DNA of 64,000 nt from Pyronema omphalodes (GCA_024516155.1 JAJJXM010000031.1:434001-498000), one strand, 5' to 3'; shown: positions 48,561 to 60,251, counted from the first letter of the stretch. The notes: generated from the letters alone by a model not told the origin. Program-made: numbers and translations.

Positions 48561-49924
48561 CACAATATACGAGATATGCCCCTCCGAAAACTATTCACAA
48601 CAATCCTTTACCTGAATCAATACACCAAGAGATGCGGACTGAAGAACAGTCTTATGCGTGACAGCTAACTGAACCTCATCGATATCACCCATGCCCCTAG
48701 ATGATAGCTCACTGATCAAATCTAAGCCACGAATTTGAAATTTTTGAGCAACGAAATCTCCATATTTGACAAAGAAAGTCCCTGAATATATCACTATTCA
48801 TGTATGGATATTCCTTAGAATGATCGCATATCTATCTCTAAAAAGATTCCAGCAGTTTTACATGAGGCCTCAAAACAGATGATATGATCGAGATAGTGTA
48901 ACAAGGTAGATCACACATTGCTCATGCGCACAGTAGAGATATGAGTGCTTATGTATGTCTTGCTTCCGAATCCAAATTTGGTGCACACTAGTAAGAGTAA
49001 GCTTAACAGCCCCAACCCCCCCCCCCCCCCCCCCTGGACTCATGGTTCATCAGGTACAGAAACTCTTTTACAATAGTATGTCGCAACTGTAGGAACATAC
49101 CCTTATACAGATGACTTCCTTACATATAGGAAGGCTAGGCTAGGCGCGAGTGATTTCTCGAGATTCTGAGCCGGGAGCTCTTTGGGGGTGGAATATACGC
49201 ACCTCAACCTCTACACTCTGCTCAACGTCAAAAAACGCACCCACAAGTATTCTATGTGAGAGTAGATGAAGATTTTTGATGTCTTAATGTGTAGTTTAGC
49301 GTTACTCGCATCAAGGTGTTGATTCTATCATGGATCATAGTTGGAGCATACGTCATAACCTTAAAGTTGAGAACGTCCAAGAAAATCAAATCAAAATCAA
49401 ATCAGATTAAATTGATCATAGTTTCCGTCTGGCCGTTGTTACTAGCGAATTGGCGGGTCATATTGCGGAGAAATCAGATAGTAATGGGGTATTTACCTTA
49501 ACGTAGTTGTTGGGTAAGTATTGAGTCCTAGAAACTTGCTTTAGGGATTTTTCATTGTCAGGTGTTGGGCGAGCTGCAATGATGGACTTAGGTGAGTTGC
49601 TAGGACGCTGAGTGATGGTTGTGGGAGTATGTTTGTGAGAGGAAGGACCCGTTCGAGAGCCATATGAAGAAGAGTGATAGAAATGGTGAATAAATAAAGC
49701 CACTGCTGATTAATCGAACCCACTCCAGAAGCTGCCTGCAAGCATTCGCTCACACAAGGTCACCTGGGGTTTATGATATTGCCATTCAATGTAGTCACGG
49801 AGAGTTATCATATCATAATCATTGGTCATCACGAACCATAATAAATTCTTGAGTATCCAATCATAATTCGAAATTGATTTATTCTCTATCTAAACTACAA
49901 AGTAGCATAATTAACCAAGAAAAT
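48561..49924. other. gene-poor spacer with C19 tract
   Basis: No gene is seen. A run of 19 C lies at 49016-49034. Frames at 48591-48794 and 49458-49753 (minus) have no recognisable motif. Confidence 0.5.
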
Positions 49925-51507
49925 GTCTGGAAAGCATATAACATGCCGCGGAGTAGGTAACCACCGCGACATCGGGATGTTCCAGTTCTCTTTCGAGAAA
50001 CTAATCTTCCAGCCTCAAGACCGACCATTTTCATAAAAAAAACCATCCGAAAAACGGCGGTGAAAAGTAGCCACTAAAATACAGAATAACTCTGTATATT
50101 CTATCCACTGGTTAGTTGTTGTACCTTAAGTCCCTCGGATTCCCTAGTCCTATCTCTTCTATCTTTTCCATTCAGTTCGGCTGCCAGCGTCATCAGATAA
50201 CCACTTGCCTTCATCGCTTCGCTTTTCTCAGGCTCGTGACCATGATCCTCCCAACGCCTCAACCTTGTAAAAGAGAATCACGAAACTATCATAAAATGTC
50301 CAGAGGGTTCTCTTGCGCACATTCGCATTGAATCCGAAGTACGCCTTCTATCTCCGGCTCTACTAAGGTGGTAGCCTTAGCAAAAGGATCATTTCTCTTC
50401 CAGGAATTCCGTTTCCCTGCACTGTAGAACAGACTAAATGCATGGTAAAGTCCACTTTCCCCCCGGCGAGGAGGGGTCCGTGGTTCCTGGTCGGTGGTAT
50501 CTGTCATGAGTAAGTCAAGAATATTGTGACTCATTCACTGCAATTCGCCATCATTCGAGCAGTGATGCCTCAAAGTGAATCACGACCACGCCGCGACCTG
50601 AGCATAATCCACAAAAAGATGTATGTATTTGAAGTGTCTGGAATCATATAACACGCCGCATAGTAAGAGCCCCACCCGACGTCGGGATGTTCCAGTGGTA
50701 TTCTCATCTTCCAGGTTTTTGACCGACCATTTCCATGGAAACCATCTGCACTTCAAAACGAAGTGCTGAGGAGGAAATGGCCATTAGATGCGGAATTACT
50801 CTGCATATTCAATCTGCTGGTGTTCCCCTTTTCCATATATCTCTCCAGTTTTCCAAAAATGCCCCAAAGTAACAAAAATTCTCAGTCCCGTCGATGTTCT
50901 TACTGACATCAAAAACTCCGACCTCCAACATCCTTCTGCCATCCTCCCAACGTCGTAACCTCGGCCAAAAAGAACTGCAAAAAGATGCAAAGGGAATGTA
51001 CAGAGGGTTCTCTTGCGCACACCACCATGGACTGACAGGTGCGCCTTCTATCTCCGACTCTACTGAGGTGGTAGCCTCAGCAAAAGGGCAATTGATCTCC
51101 CAGGAATTCCGTTTCCACACACAGTAGAGAAGACTGTATGCATGGTAAAGTCCACTTCACCCCCGGCGAGGAGGGCTCCGTGGTTCCTGGTATCGATAGT
51201 CGAAAGACTGGTTTCGTCGTAATGCTCGCTGTCGCTCACATGTATCACGGCCACGCCATGGCCTAAGCGCAAAACAAAAAGAAAAAACAGAAGCAAAAAG
51301 GAATGTACAGAGGGTTCTCTTGCGCACACCACCATGGACTGACAGGTGCGCCTTCTATCTCTGACTCTACTAAGGTGGTAGCCCTAGCAAAAGGATAATT
51401 TTTCTCCCAGGAATTCCGTTTCCATACACAGTAGAGAAGACTGTATGCATGGTAAAGTCCACTTCACCCCCGGCGAGGAGGGCTCCGTGGTTCCTGGTAT
51501 CTGCCGC
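49925..51507. repeat. tandem repeat of a ~0.7-kb unit (2.3 copies) downstream of the PRPP synthetase
   Basis: Unit A spans about 49925-50634 and unit B about 50635-51300. Unit C (about 51301-51507) is a partial copy. All three share a core of about 200 bp (A 50301-50490, B 51001-51193, C 51306-51500) starting CAGAGGGTTCTCTTGCGCAC and ending CCGTGGTTCCTGG; B and C are the most alike. A and B also share their preceding halves (for example CATATAACA.GCCGC and TCGGGATGTTCCAG). On the minus strand the core keeps a protein-like frame of about 65 codons (motifs KRNSW, PFA.ATT.VE.EIEG, CAQENPL). B and C have a stop within it and A does not. Function is unknown. Confidence 0.85.
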
Positions 51508-51704
51508 CGCCATCTTATCACCTCCGAGTAGCAATCATATCACGAGTTAAGAGGAATTGGGAACGGGGATGAATGAAAAAAATGAAATTTTTTGTGTCAA
51601 CATTGTACCAACCATGTAAATAGCGCCCTAACTCCAACCCGAAACTAACCAACTGCTGAAAAATTACACAAAACGCTCCGTTGCTGGATGATAGTCGAAC
51701 CACT

Positions 51705-53411
51705 CTAATCCATAAAGTTTTGAAACAACGCGCTAACACTCTCACCTGTCACAGAGTCAGCAACGTTAGTCTCATCATCAGCACCGAAGCGGGTATTCCA
51801 GGAGATCCAACCATTATGGTTCCTCCGAATAGCCTCTCCCAAAAGCATGCTCAAATCAATAACAGTCAATTTGCCCCTGGTACCCGCTCCACTTGCCGCA
51901 AGTCCATCAGTTTTTCCGCCGGGCAACTTGCTAGCGTCGATGGGAAAGCTGTTGGTGACAACGATCTGGTCAATGAAAGGGCAGTCCTGCATCTCCTTCA
52001 AGCAATCCGCGCCGAAAACTCCGTGTGTTGCAAGGCAGATAACACGCTTAGCGTTGGCACGCTTCTTGCAATGCTCGGCAGCAGCGATCCAGGATGAGGA
52101 TCGGTCAATCATATCGTCAAGGATCAAGACGGTCTTGTTTGCGACATCCCCGACCAAAGTAATCATACGCTCAGTACCAGCAACAGGATCGCCAACGTCC
52201 TCCTCGTCGTCAGAGTCATGGGCATCGATGGTTCCACCGAGAGCCTCGTCGGATGGACGTAGCGAGTGCAAAGATTGGATAGAGGCCATCATAGGATCCA
52301 GGTCTGCAGTAGCAGACATTGAGGGCGAAGGGTAGTCGTCATCAACGATGTGGCCCTGGACCAAGCGGCCATAGGTAACAGACTGAGCCTGGTCGTCGGT
52401 GTACTCATCATCAAAGTCGTCTTGTGGGTGAGGAGGCAAAACCATGCTGCTAGCCATAGAGTCGGAGAAGCCATTAGCGGTGGTCTCGATACCAAGGCCG
52501 TTCAATTCTTTGGTAATGCCAATATCACCGTCAACGTAAACGGTGGTATCGTTAGCAACACTCTCCTCCTCCTTCTCCTCGCCGTTCTCGCTCTCGGCAG
52601 GAGACTGGCGGTGGGACTGCATACGGGAGCTCATCCAGCCGGGCTGAACGCGGCGACGGTCGGTAGTAATTAAGGCGAAGTTCAACTTGAGAACATCGGC
52701 AAGCTGGGTAACACGCTTGGTTCCACCAGGGTTCTTGGAGACGACGACGCAAGAACGCCAATCAGGGATATTGTAGCGAATCCAGCGGGCAAGAAGAGGC
52801 TCGGCGTAGAGGTTATCGACGGGATTCTTGAAGAATCCCTGCATTTGCGATGCGTGAAGGTCAACGGTGATAACATGGTCGACTCCGGCAACGTGCAAGA
52901 GATTCGAGACCACTGATCGACAGTCAGCAGTATTCACGTGCAAAAAGCGTGTGCTGACGTACTTCTTGCGGTGATGGCTCCACGATGGGACTTCTTCTTG
53001 GACTGTTTTGAGTATGGGAAGTATGGCATGACAGCTTGTGCAAGGTCAGCATTGATGTAACCCGATCAACCCGCGATCAAAGGTTGCAGAGATCGCGTAC
53101 CGGTGATCTTGTTCGCAGACCCGCCCTTACAGGCCGAAATCAAGATCAGCAGTTCAATGATGCTGTCGTTCACACTGTATGCCGTCAGTAGCTGGGTGGA
53201 GACATTGAATGGGCAGATGGACTCACTTTTCGCTTCCGCTCTGAACGATAAAGACATCTTGGTCTCTGACGGAGCATCCAATTTCAACGCTGGTCTCGCC
53301 ATTGGCAAACTTGCGAAGGCGGCACTTTGCAACGGATGTTCCTAGACGTTCACAGATAGACTCGGTGAGGCCATCGTGGGAAGAGCCCGAGAAGATTCTG
53401 GCGCGACGCAT
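51705..53411 (-). CDS. Ribose-phosphate pyrophosphokinase (PRPP synthetase), fungal PRS1/PRS5-type with large insertion
   Basis: Five exons (53411-53227, 53174-53101, 53034-52963, 52912-51812, 51745-51705) give 490 residues. Introns are 52, 66, 50 and 66 nt. The enzyme makes PRPP from ribose-5-phosphate and ATP for nucleotide, His and Trp synthesis. Motifs in order are [85 protein letters not shown] and [17 protein letters not shown] and DDMIDR, in place of the canonical SPDAGG and DDMIDTxGT, are seen in yeast PRS1 and PRS5. An acidic, Ser-rich insertion of about 155 residues (200-355) splits the catalytic domain, as in those paralogues, which form mixed complexes. The last intron (51746-51811) is a multiple of three and open, so the unspliced form would add 22 residues. 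The spliced form gives the better C-terminus ([15 protein letters not shown]). Which paralogue it is remains unresolved. Confidence 0.93.
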
Positions 53412-54477
53412 GGTTGCTGTGATGTGTTGAGGAGAAAGAAGGGAAGAAGAGGATTTTGGATTGGTGGGGTATAAGCCCGGACCGCGGTGGTTGAGGTGGG
53501 GTGATGCCGATGGGATTGAGCAAACGAGAATTTTTCCGAGAAGGACTCGGGATGATGTATGGTGCGGCGGATCGCGCGGCGAGGAAAGGTTGACAATCAG
53601 ACAATGTCAAAATGCCGCGTGGCCATAAAAATGGAATCGAAAAAGGCAACCGTGAGACGGCAAGGTAAAAAAATAAGGTTGGGAGGAGGCGAGGATGAAG
53701 GATATGAGTTGACGGCAAAAAATAACGCTGCAAAAGGGTTAGGGTTGTTTAGACTAGTCAGCGGTTAAACTTGTTGAGGCTCAGCTAGTAGGACAAGGCG
53801 AGCGGGTTACCGAGCCACGGAGAACTACATAGCTGAAACGCTTCCAATATGTAGATCGCCACCGCAGGCCTCACGCGATCACAGCGGATGGTACGAATTT
53901 TGCTTATTCGTGACTTATGTAAAATTAATGATGCAAAAAAAAAAATTAGGAGAAAAGTGCAATTATGTTAAGGCTACATGTACATACATTGTACATAAAG
54001 GAATACAGGTGTTGAGTATCAGGCATCACTCAACTATACAACTCCGTGACAAGAAAGAAAATAACCACACAAGCAATACAAACACATTGCACAAAAGTAA
54101 CCCCCAAAACTAACACCAAGGCAGTGTTCAAAAATGAAAGTGCAGAACCAACACAAGGGCTGTAGATTAAGCCGTGAGCTAACAGGATGAGCGGCAATCT
54201 TCTTCCTCTCTTTGCCATGGCTGAGTGAGAAACGGTGCATGGCAGTAGCGAGGGCCTCCGATGTTCAATCTTCTTCAGCTAGCGGGTTCCACACCCGTAA
54301 CAAGGCTGCTTTTTTTTCCCATTCGTACAAGGAGCATGATACCGGTACATCGCTTCGTATCAGCATGCGCTTTTCGCAACCAACATGAATAATTTGCTGA
54401 AAAGAAAATCCCCAAACCCAATACAAATATAATGTGTAAAACAAAACACCAGGAGTAACACAAACATAAATTTAACA
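53412..54477. other. PRPP synthetase promoter and intergenic region
   Basis: This is the upstream region of the PRPP synthetase (minus), with a pyrimidine-rich stretch on the transcribed sense. At 53735-53746 there is GGGTTAGGGTTG (two telomere-like repeats). The remainder (53800-54477) is AT-rich and is the 3' flank of the SRA-YDG gene. No gene was recognised. Confidence 0.55.
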
Positions 54478-55700
54478 TCATTTCGACCGGTTTTGAAGCT
54501 CCATATGAGCAGCATACTCTTCAGGGGTGGGGCGGTCGATGTTCTGGAGGGATGGTTGGCCAGACATGCGTTCCAGTTTGAACTGAAAATAATCTCTCCT
54601 GCCCTCATCGCCTGATTCGATAGTATTCATAGCTGTGACCAAATAGAGGCCATCATACCGGAACCCACTTCGTGGATAAAGTCCGTTTGTCTTGGATGGA
54701 CCCCTGCGAATGACGCGCACCGGCCTCTGGGGTCTTCTATAACATGAAGCCTTCATAATTATGTTGGCGTTGGTAAGAACGGCCGAGGTGTCTCCATTAT
54801 CGACAGCGGCAGAAGTTCCGGAGTAGAAGAGCACGTCCCCGGTATCATGGTCCTCACCGTTACGATACGCTGGAGTGTCACAGGACACAACAATAGAATA
54901 CTTTGAAACTAGAAATTAGCAATCCGTAACTCCATACCAGTTGAAAAGGCAACCTACAGCCCCAAAGTCTTTATCGCCAGAAATACCACCCTGGGTAGAT
55001 CCATGAGCACCGTCACGGAGTAGACACATCTGATAAGGCCACCAGCTATAACCATCAATCCGTTAGTTCAATTATTTCTTGAGACATCAGAAAGGTATAC
55101 TGACTCTCCAACAGTCAATCCATTATGGCCATAAACCTTAGGACTTCTTATAGGGAACTGACGATTCAGTCTCCAACTGGATGGACCTTTCGGGTTCTTG
55201 CGCCTGAGGAGACCGCGTACGATCTCTTTAGCCTTGTCGCTAAATTCGGGTCCGACTACAGGGGAATATGTGCCAGGGCTAGGACTCTGTTCGCTCGAAT
55301 CCATGATATCCTCAGGATCCACTTCTAAAGGTCTAGGTGCAAAATCCCCCTGATCCCACCTATCCTGAAAAAGTTCCTTGGCCATATCAACAATATCCTC
55401 GCTATATAATGCTGGATTTATGAGACTTTTAACAGCTTTTCCAATCTTAGTCTGAGTATACAAAGGTATCGGATCAGATGGCCATCGAAAGACGGCTAGG
55501 TTGAGAAGAGAAATTTGGAGAGATTCATGGTCTTTAGCTGATATATGGGATTGCTGAAACCTAGCTCCTTCGGAACTCTGGAGGGCCTTCATGCGCTTGT
55601 GGACATCGGAGATTCTCTTGCGGAGCCCATATAAGTTGTATTTAATGGTTTCCTCGGCTTTTATCGTCAAGGCGGACTCGCGAGAGTGGCCTTCCGCCAT
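54478..55700 (-). CDS. SRA-YDG domain protein
   Basis: Three exons (55700-55105, 55045-54958, 54900-54478) give 368 residues; introns are 59 and 57 nt (donors GTCAGT and GTAGGT). The N-terminal half (1-185) is helical and charged, with no domain I recognise. The SRA-YDG domain runs from about 189 to 340: VYGHNGLTVGDWWPYQM across the first junction, LRDGAHGSTQGGISG, GAYSIVVSC across the second, DTGDVLFYSGTS, PVRVIRRG and YDGLYLV. The domain flips out 5-methylcytosine in UHRF1 and in plant SUVH proteins; in fungi it occurs in stand-alone proteins of unknown role. There is no SET, RING or PHD part here. Both junctions complete conserved motifs, which supports the splice sites. Its presence suggests, but does not show, that cytosine methylation is read in this genome. 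Confidence 0.88.
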
Positions 55701-57863
55701 GGCAAGAGATGTTGTCCGAGACAGAGGATTAACGAATCGAGGAGACTTGGCAAAGCCTGTAAGACCGTAAAGTTGTGAGGCAGATAAAAACCAGCAAAGC
55801 TGGAAATCTGAGAAGCCATGTCAGTATGATGGCTATTATAAAAGAGACGTGATATGCTTGGAACGCTGTAGGCCTGGTGCTGAAGGAGAGGTCATCCAAG
55901 TGGGGGGGGGGGGGGGGGGGAGTGGGGTCATCATACCGTGTAGTTGTACTCTTGACAGGTGAACAGCTTTAGCAGTGATGATCGGTCGTCGTCTACTCTA
56001 CTCTTGTATCCTATCAAGCTCGCCCGCAAGCCTTTTCCAATGTGGAGGGGAGTAGAGTGTCGTAGGAGGTGGTGAGAATGAGGATGATGGTGATATGGCA
56101 GGTGGCGCGAAGCCCTATGCTAGTGTCCTGAATACAACAGCCGATATCGACGCGTTTCCTAAAGATGATGGACAGGGGACCAGTACAAGGTCAGTTGTGG
56201 CTAAAAAACAAGCAGTGAGTTTCCCAGTTGCGGTACTGAACTCTCTAGAATCCACTAGAAGCCTCATTATATCTCAGTTCATGACTGTGAGTACCAGGAC
56301 TTCATCTGCATTGGTTCATTCTGACCGAGTATCTGCGGGTTCGGGGGTTGTTCCGGTGTTTCGCATCGACCGAGTTCAACTTGTATGAAAAAGATAAAAA
56401 GTTCAAGTCATACTCTCTAGCTGCATGATGAGTTGCGATTCTGCCGGGTGAGTGACAGATTTATCGCATGTGATACAATGAGTACAGATCGTTAGGAGAT
56501 GACATCAATGATCGCTTAATCTGATTTGTCCATCGCGTGATCACGGGATTGTGGTGGCGCCCCAGGCAATCAATAAATCCACGAATCAACAAAAATCAAT
56601 AGAAAAACCAATAAACAAATAATCATAAAGCAAACCACAAATCCCCCTATATATATAACGCTAACTCAGTCCTCTTCACCACTATTGAAACTTTCAATAA
56701 ACCTCACTGATACACTACAAATATATCATTCCGCAATGATAAATTTAAACCCCAGCTTCTTCCTCAACTGTCCAAGCATTTTTCTCTTGTCTAAGCTTGA
56801 CTCCCGTTTGGTTTTTCTATTGCCTCATGTCTTATACACCAACCACTTGGGCTTCTCAGGTCTCTGTAACTTCTTCTGATTCCCGAATCACAGTAATTTA
56901 AACAGTGAAGCAGTATTCACTGTATATCTAACCATCTCAAAAGTCGTAATCTAAAAGCCTGTGCATACCCTGCCGATTCGCACTTTTTGGCGGCCTGATA
57001 AATGGGCCTTGACGGGAGTTCAAAAGTACCGAGAATTCGTAAAGTTCTGGTGAAATACCGAGAATTATCTTTCGGTAAAGTTGAAAGAAAACTCTGCCAA
57101 GGGCCTACAGAGGGATCGGTAGAATCTATCATCTACGATGAATATGTGGTTTGTGACCGTTAGTCCAATGCACTAAAGAGATATCTAAGACTAAGTTTTC
57201 ATGTCATCCCTGGCTAAAACCGAGTCGATGTTCTTGTAGAGTAATTGTTTGAAGCTATACGTAGGAATAGGCCTGAATACGAGGATTAAATTTGGAACAA
57301 CATGAAATGATGAAATTTGATCTCATTTTTATCTCTCGCTTTTTATTCGAAACTTAAGGACATCTATGGCAAAAGAAAGTACGACAGAAAACTTATGCAC
57401 TTACCATGTAGAGGTTAACAGCTATTTAACATTATACCATAATCCCTAAGTACCAAAAGCGGACTCCATGTAAAACCCATGCCATTCACTACAAACCGGC
57501 CCCGGGGCGCTCATGGTTTATCACTCCAAACGCCATGGCTTGCGATGTCAACTTTTACCAACCATCCAAGATCACCGCAAACACCACTATCCCAGTGAAC
57601 ACAGCTTTCATTCCCATATTAATACAATAAAATCTTCGAATTATCACCAAATATTATCCATCATCAAATCATTCCCTTCCTCCCCCTCTGCTCGAATATA
57701 TAATCTTCCATGAACCATACTCCTATCGCTGCCATAAGGGAACACCACTTCTATCATGTTTCCTAAGATTCCACCTCTATCCAGTGCAGATAATAAATAA
57801 ATATTATTCTTAGTCTGTCTAATAACCTCTATTCACCCCATTAATACCGTGTACGAGGTGCTG
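55701..57863. other. intergenic with G19 tract, no gene called
   Basis: The promoter side of the SRA-YDG gene includes a run of 19 G at 55902-55920. Frames at 56095-56388 (+, 97 codons) and 56917-57132 (-, 71 codons) are unrecognised and left uncalled. The remainder is AT-rich. Confidence 0.5.
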
Positions 57864-57924
57864 GACAAAAGTGACCGTCACCCCGCGCGGCGCTTAGCAC
57901 AGAAAAGTGACGGTCACTTTTGTC
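57864..57924. repeat. perfect 18-bp inverted repeat (hairpin, possible MITE)
   Basis: The arms GACAAAAGTGACCGTCAC (57864-57881) and GTGACGGTCACTTTTGTC (57907-57924) are exact reverse complements around a 25-nt G/C-rich loop. Just outside both arms lies TACCGT.TACG (left TACCGTGTACG, right TACCGTATACG). The structure could be a small transposon relic, or a palindrome of other origin. Confidence 0.85.
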
Positions 57925-59222
57925 ACAGTACCGTATACGTTACCAATATCCTAAAAATCCCAAAATCACGACAGCCCCATCTCGAGCTCCTCAAATCCCA
58001 TCAAGCCTATATCTATAAAATCCCCAACCCCTAACTCACAAGAATTCGACTGCTCACCCGCACCGCTGAGCCGATCCCAAAGCTCAATATCGAGTGATAT
58101 TCGATGACCTCCAATTAATCGCTCCTTTATTCCCTTCGACCCGGGCAATATTTGATTTGATTTTGATTTGATTTTTAATCATACATCCGTTCGGGGCCTT
58201 TAAGGTCTATGCGGGTAAAAGCAAACATTACAACCTGTTCCTGTCCTCGAAGCCAAAGCTTCCTGATAAGGCGCCCCTGTCTCCTGTACCCATTTTCGTC
58301 CCCCGACCCGGGCAATATAGCGCGGATGAGAAGTTCCACATTGTAAAATCAGGAGTTGTAATGGCATGTATGCCAATTCTATAGGCTTTACTTGTGTTTT
58401 ATAATATCACGGGTTTTGGATTATTGGTTATGGGTTAGTCATGGATGATAATTGATGATTGGTGAATGATGAAGTTGCTAGAAGCCGGCTACGAAATTGG
58501 CGATTCGTAGATAGACACGTTGATAGATGAAAGATTGCCGGGCTTTAGACTTGGTATAGCGCCGGTAAAACTCTGAGTAAGCCACATATTTTTGTCAAGA
58601 GGTATGGGGTTTGAAAGTAAACATATCATAACGCCGACGCCCGCCCCCCCCCCCCCCCCCCCTCTCCCTCGCCGCGCCTTCACTATCCCTCCGGAGTTCG
58701 GTTGAGTCTTCTCTATCCGCATCTCTATATCCCATATCTATATAGCTCCCAACTCATCAATTTCATTATATTCACCGTTTAGCCTTTTAGTATCTCTTCC
58801 TTGTCGCTATCTACAAATCATAACACGTTAATCCTGTTAAAATCGCTCGCTAAATACTAGCTAGCCAGCTATCATAAATATAATAAGAGGAAAAAAAGCC
58901 ACTACGCTAAAAACTTTAAAACACCATAGTATGCATATCATTATCATTACCCATAACCCATTTCATTTGAATTAATGGCCGCGTTTCGGCGGGAACCCCC
59001 CCCCCCCCCCCCCCGACCTCCCTCCTCCAAAGTTTACAAATTCAGAGTCCCAATTTCCACAAATTTTCTTCCCCCTTGCCAGGTACTATCCGACATTTTA
59101 ATCCTGGATTGACTTCTCCGGAAATATCCCATCTTGTAATCATCTCACTTTTCCTAGTCCGACATCATGTCATTTTCAAGCCTTCCCTCTCGCCACCACT
59201 CCCCTCCTCTCACACTTCCAGC
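57925..59222. other. intergenic with two C19 tracts
   Basis: No gene is seen. Runs of 19 C lie at 58644-58662 and 58996-59014. A GATTT repeat lies at about 58152-58177. The last part is the 3' flank of the 342-aa gene. Confidence 0.55.
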
Positions 59223-60251
59223 CTATTCCATCCCCTCCATTCTCCTAACCTTCGGCTCCCTTGCTACCCTGTTATCCCTATTCTCCCTTTCCCTTCTGTC
59301 CAGCATAGTAGTCCTCCTCACCCTAGCCCTAGCATTCATCCCCGCCTCTGCCGCTGCAGAAGCCGCAGATCTCGTCGTCATCCTTAGAAACTCAATATTA
59401 TATTCGTCTCCCGATCCATCATCTACTTCTACTTCCATTACTTCCATTTCTGTTGACGCATGCTGAATTTGTTGTGGCTGAGCTGTGGTTGATGAGATTA
59501 TTGATGTTGTTGAAGGCTTGTGTACATGTGAAGCCTGTGGCGGTGGACGTGTACGCTCCTCCCTTCTCTCCGCCATTTCTTTCCTTTTCTCGCCCTCACG
59601 TGGTCTTCCGTTAATCACAGCAGGACTTTCTTCCCCGCTTGTTTTCTTTCCTCGTGGTATAGCTATTGCTCGGCGAATTTCGGGGGCTAGGATGTCACGC
59701 TTTAATTCTGCGTCGAGATCGAAGAGAGATAGATCTGGCCATTCCGAAAGATCTAAGTCTGTCATGTCTGTTTCTTCCTCGTTGCTTGAGTTTTCTAAGC
59801 CGTGTGATTTGCCCGGTTGGCTCGCACGCTCTGATTCTGTCACACTCGTCACTGCCTCATTATCCCCATTTGACTCATTGTGCGCTGTTAGAATCTCCCT
59901 CTTGCTAACCTCCCCTTCCTCCTCCATCACTTCCCCAGCCTCTCTCCCCTCCTTGGCTTTTTCTAACTTGATCTTTAAATCCGCCACTTTCTTGAGCCTT
60001 TTTAATTTTGCCTGCACTATCTCCGCACACTCCCCACATACGGTAAAAGAGCAAGTCTCCAGAATACATCTCCACGGATTTTTGGGTCTTTCCGGGTCAT
60101 CATGGTTTATATACCAATTCCTAGCTGAAGATGTTCGAGGCATTGGTGGGTTATAGTTTGTGAAGGATTGGCGACATCGGTGGCAAATAAAGGATCGAAT
60201 CTGTGGAGTGTGGAGAAAGAAGTGACCGCCGGAGTGGGAGCAGAGGTACAT
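59223..60251 (-). CDS. 342-aa protein with N-terminal Cys/His cluster and coiled coil, uncharacterised
   Basis: A single exon of 343 codons. The N-terminus carries a putative zinc-binding cluster: Cys4-x-His6, Cys23-x2-Cys26, then Trp60 and Cys62-x4-Cys67-x4-Cys72-x2-Cys75. A Lys/Glu-rich helical stretch follows (about 78-110, AKLKRLKKVADLKIKLEKAKEG), probably a coiled coil. The rest is acidic and disordered, with Asp/Leu-rich LDLSEWPDLSLFDLDAEL (about 170-187) and a basic C-terminal tail (RARVRRTTMLDRRERENR). The Cys order resembles that of the 54-aa ORF at 39360. No known family is assigned. The opposite strand also has an open frame (59485-60156), but this strand has the better protein features. 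Confidence 0.65.
   Translation of the reverse strand: MYLCSHSGGHFFLHTPQIRSFICHRCRQSFTNYNPPMPRTSSARNWYINHDDPERPKNPWRCILETCSFTVCGECAEIVQAKLKRLKKVADLKIKLEKAKEGREAGEVMEEEGEVSKREILTAHNESNGDNEAVTSVTESERASQPGKSHGLENSSNEEETDMTDLDLSEWPDLSLFDLDAELKRDILAPEIRRAIAIPRGKKTSGEESPAVINGRPREGEKRKEMAERREERTRPPPQASHVHKPSTTSIISSTTAQPQQIQHASTEMEVMEVEVDDGSGDEYNIEFLRMTTRSAASAAAEAGMNARARVRRTTMLDRRERENRDNRVAREPKVRRMEGME

Noticed and set aside
53735..53746. GGGTTAGGGTTG telomere-like repeat
   Set aside because: Only two units, so it is not a telomere. It could be a telobox-like promoter element but is too short to claim.
56095..56388. 97-codon plus-strand frame upstream of the SRA-YDG gene
   Set aside because: Plausible composition but no recognisable family, splice extension or promoter evidence.
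59485..60156. 223-codon plus-strand frame
   Set aside because: Antisense to the 342-aa Cys-rich protein. It is a Ser/Leu-rich mirror of Glu/Lys codons without domain features.
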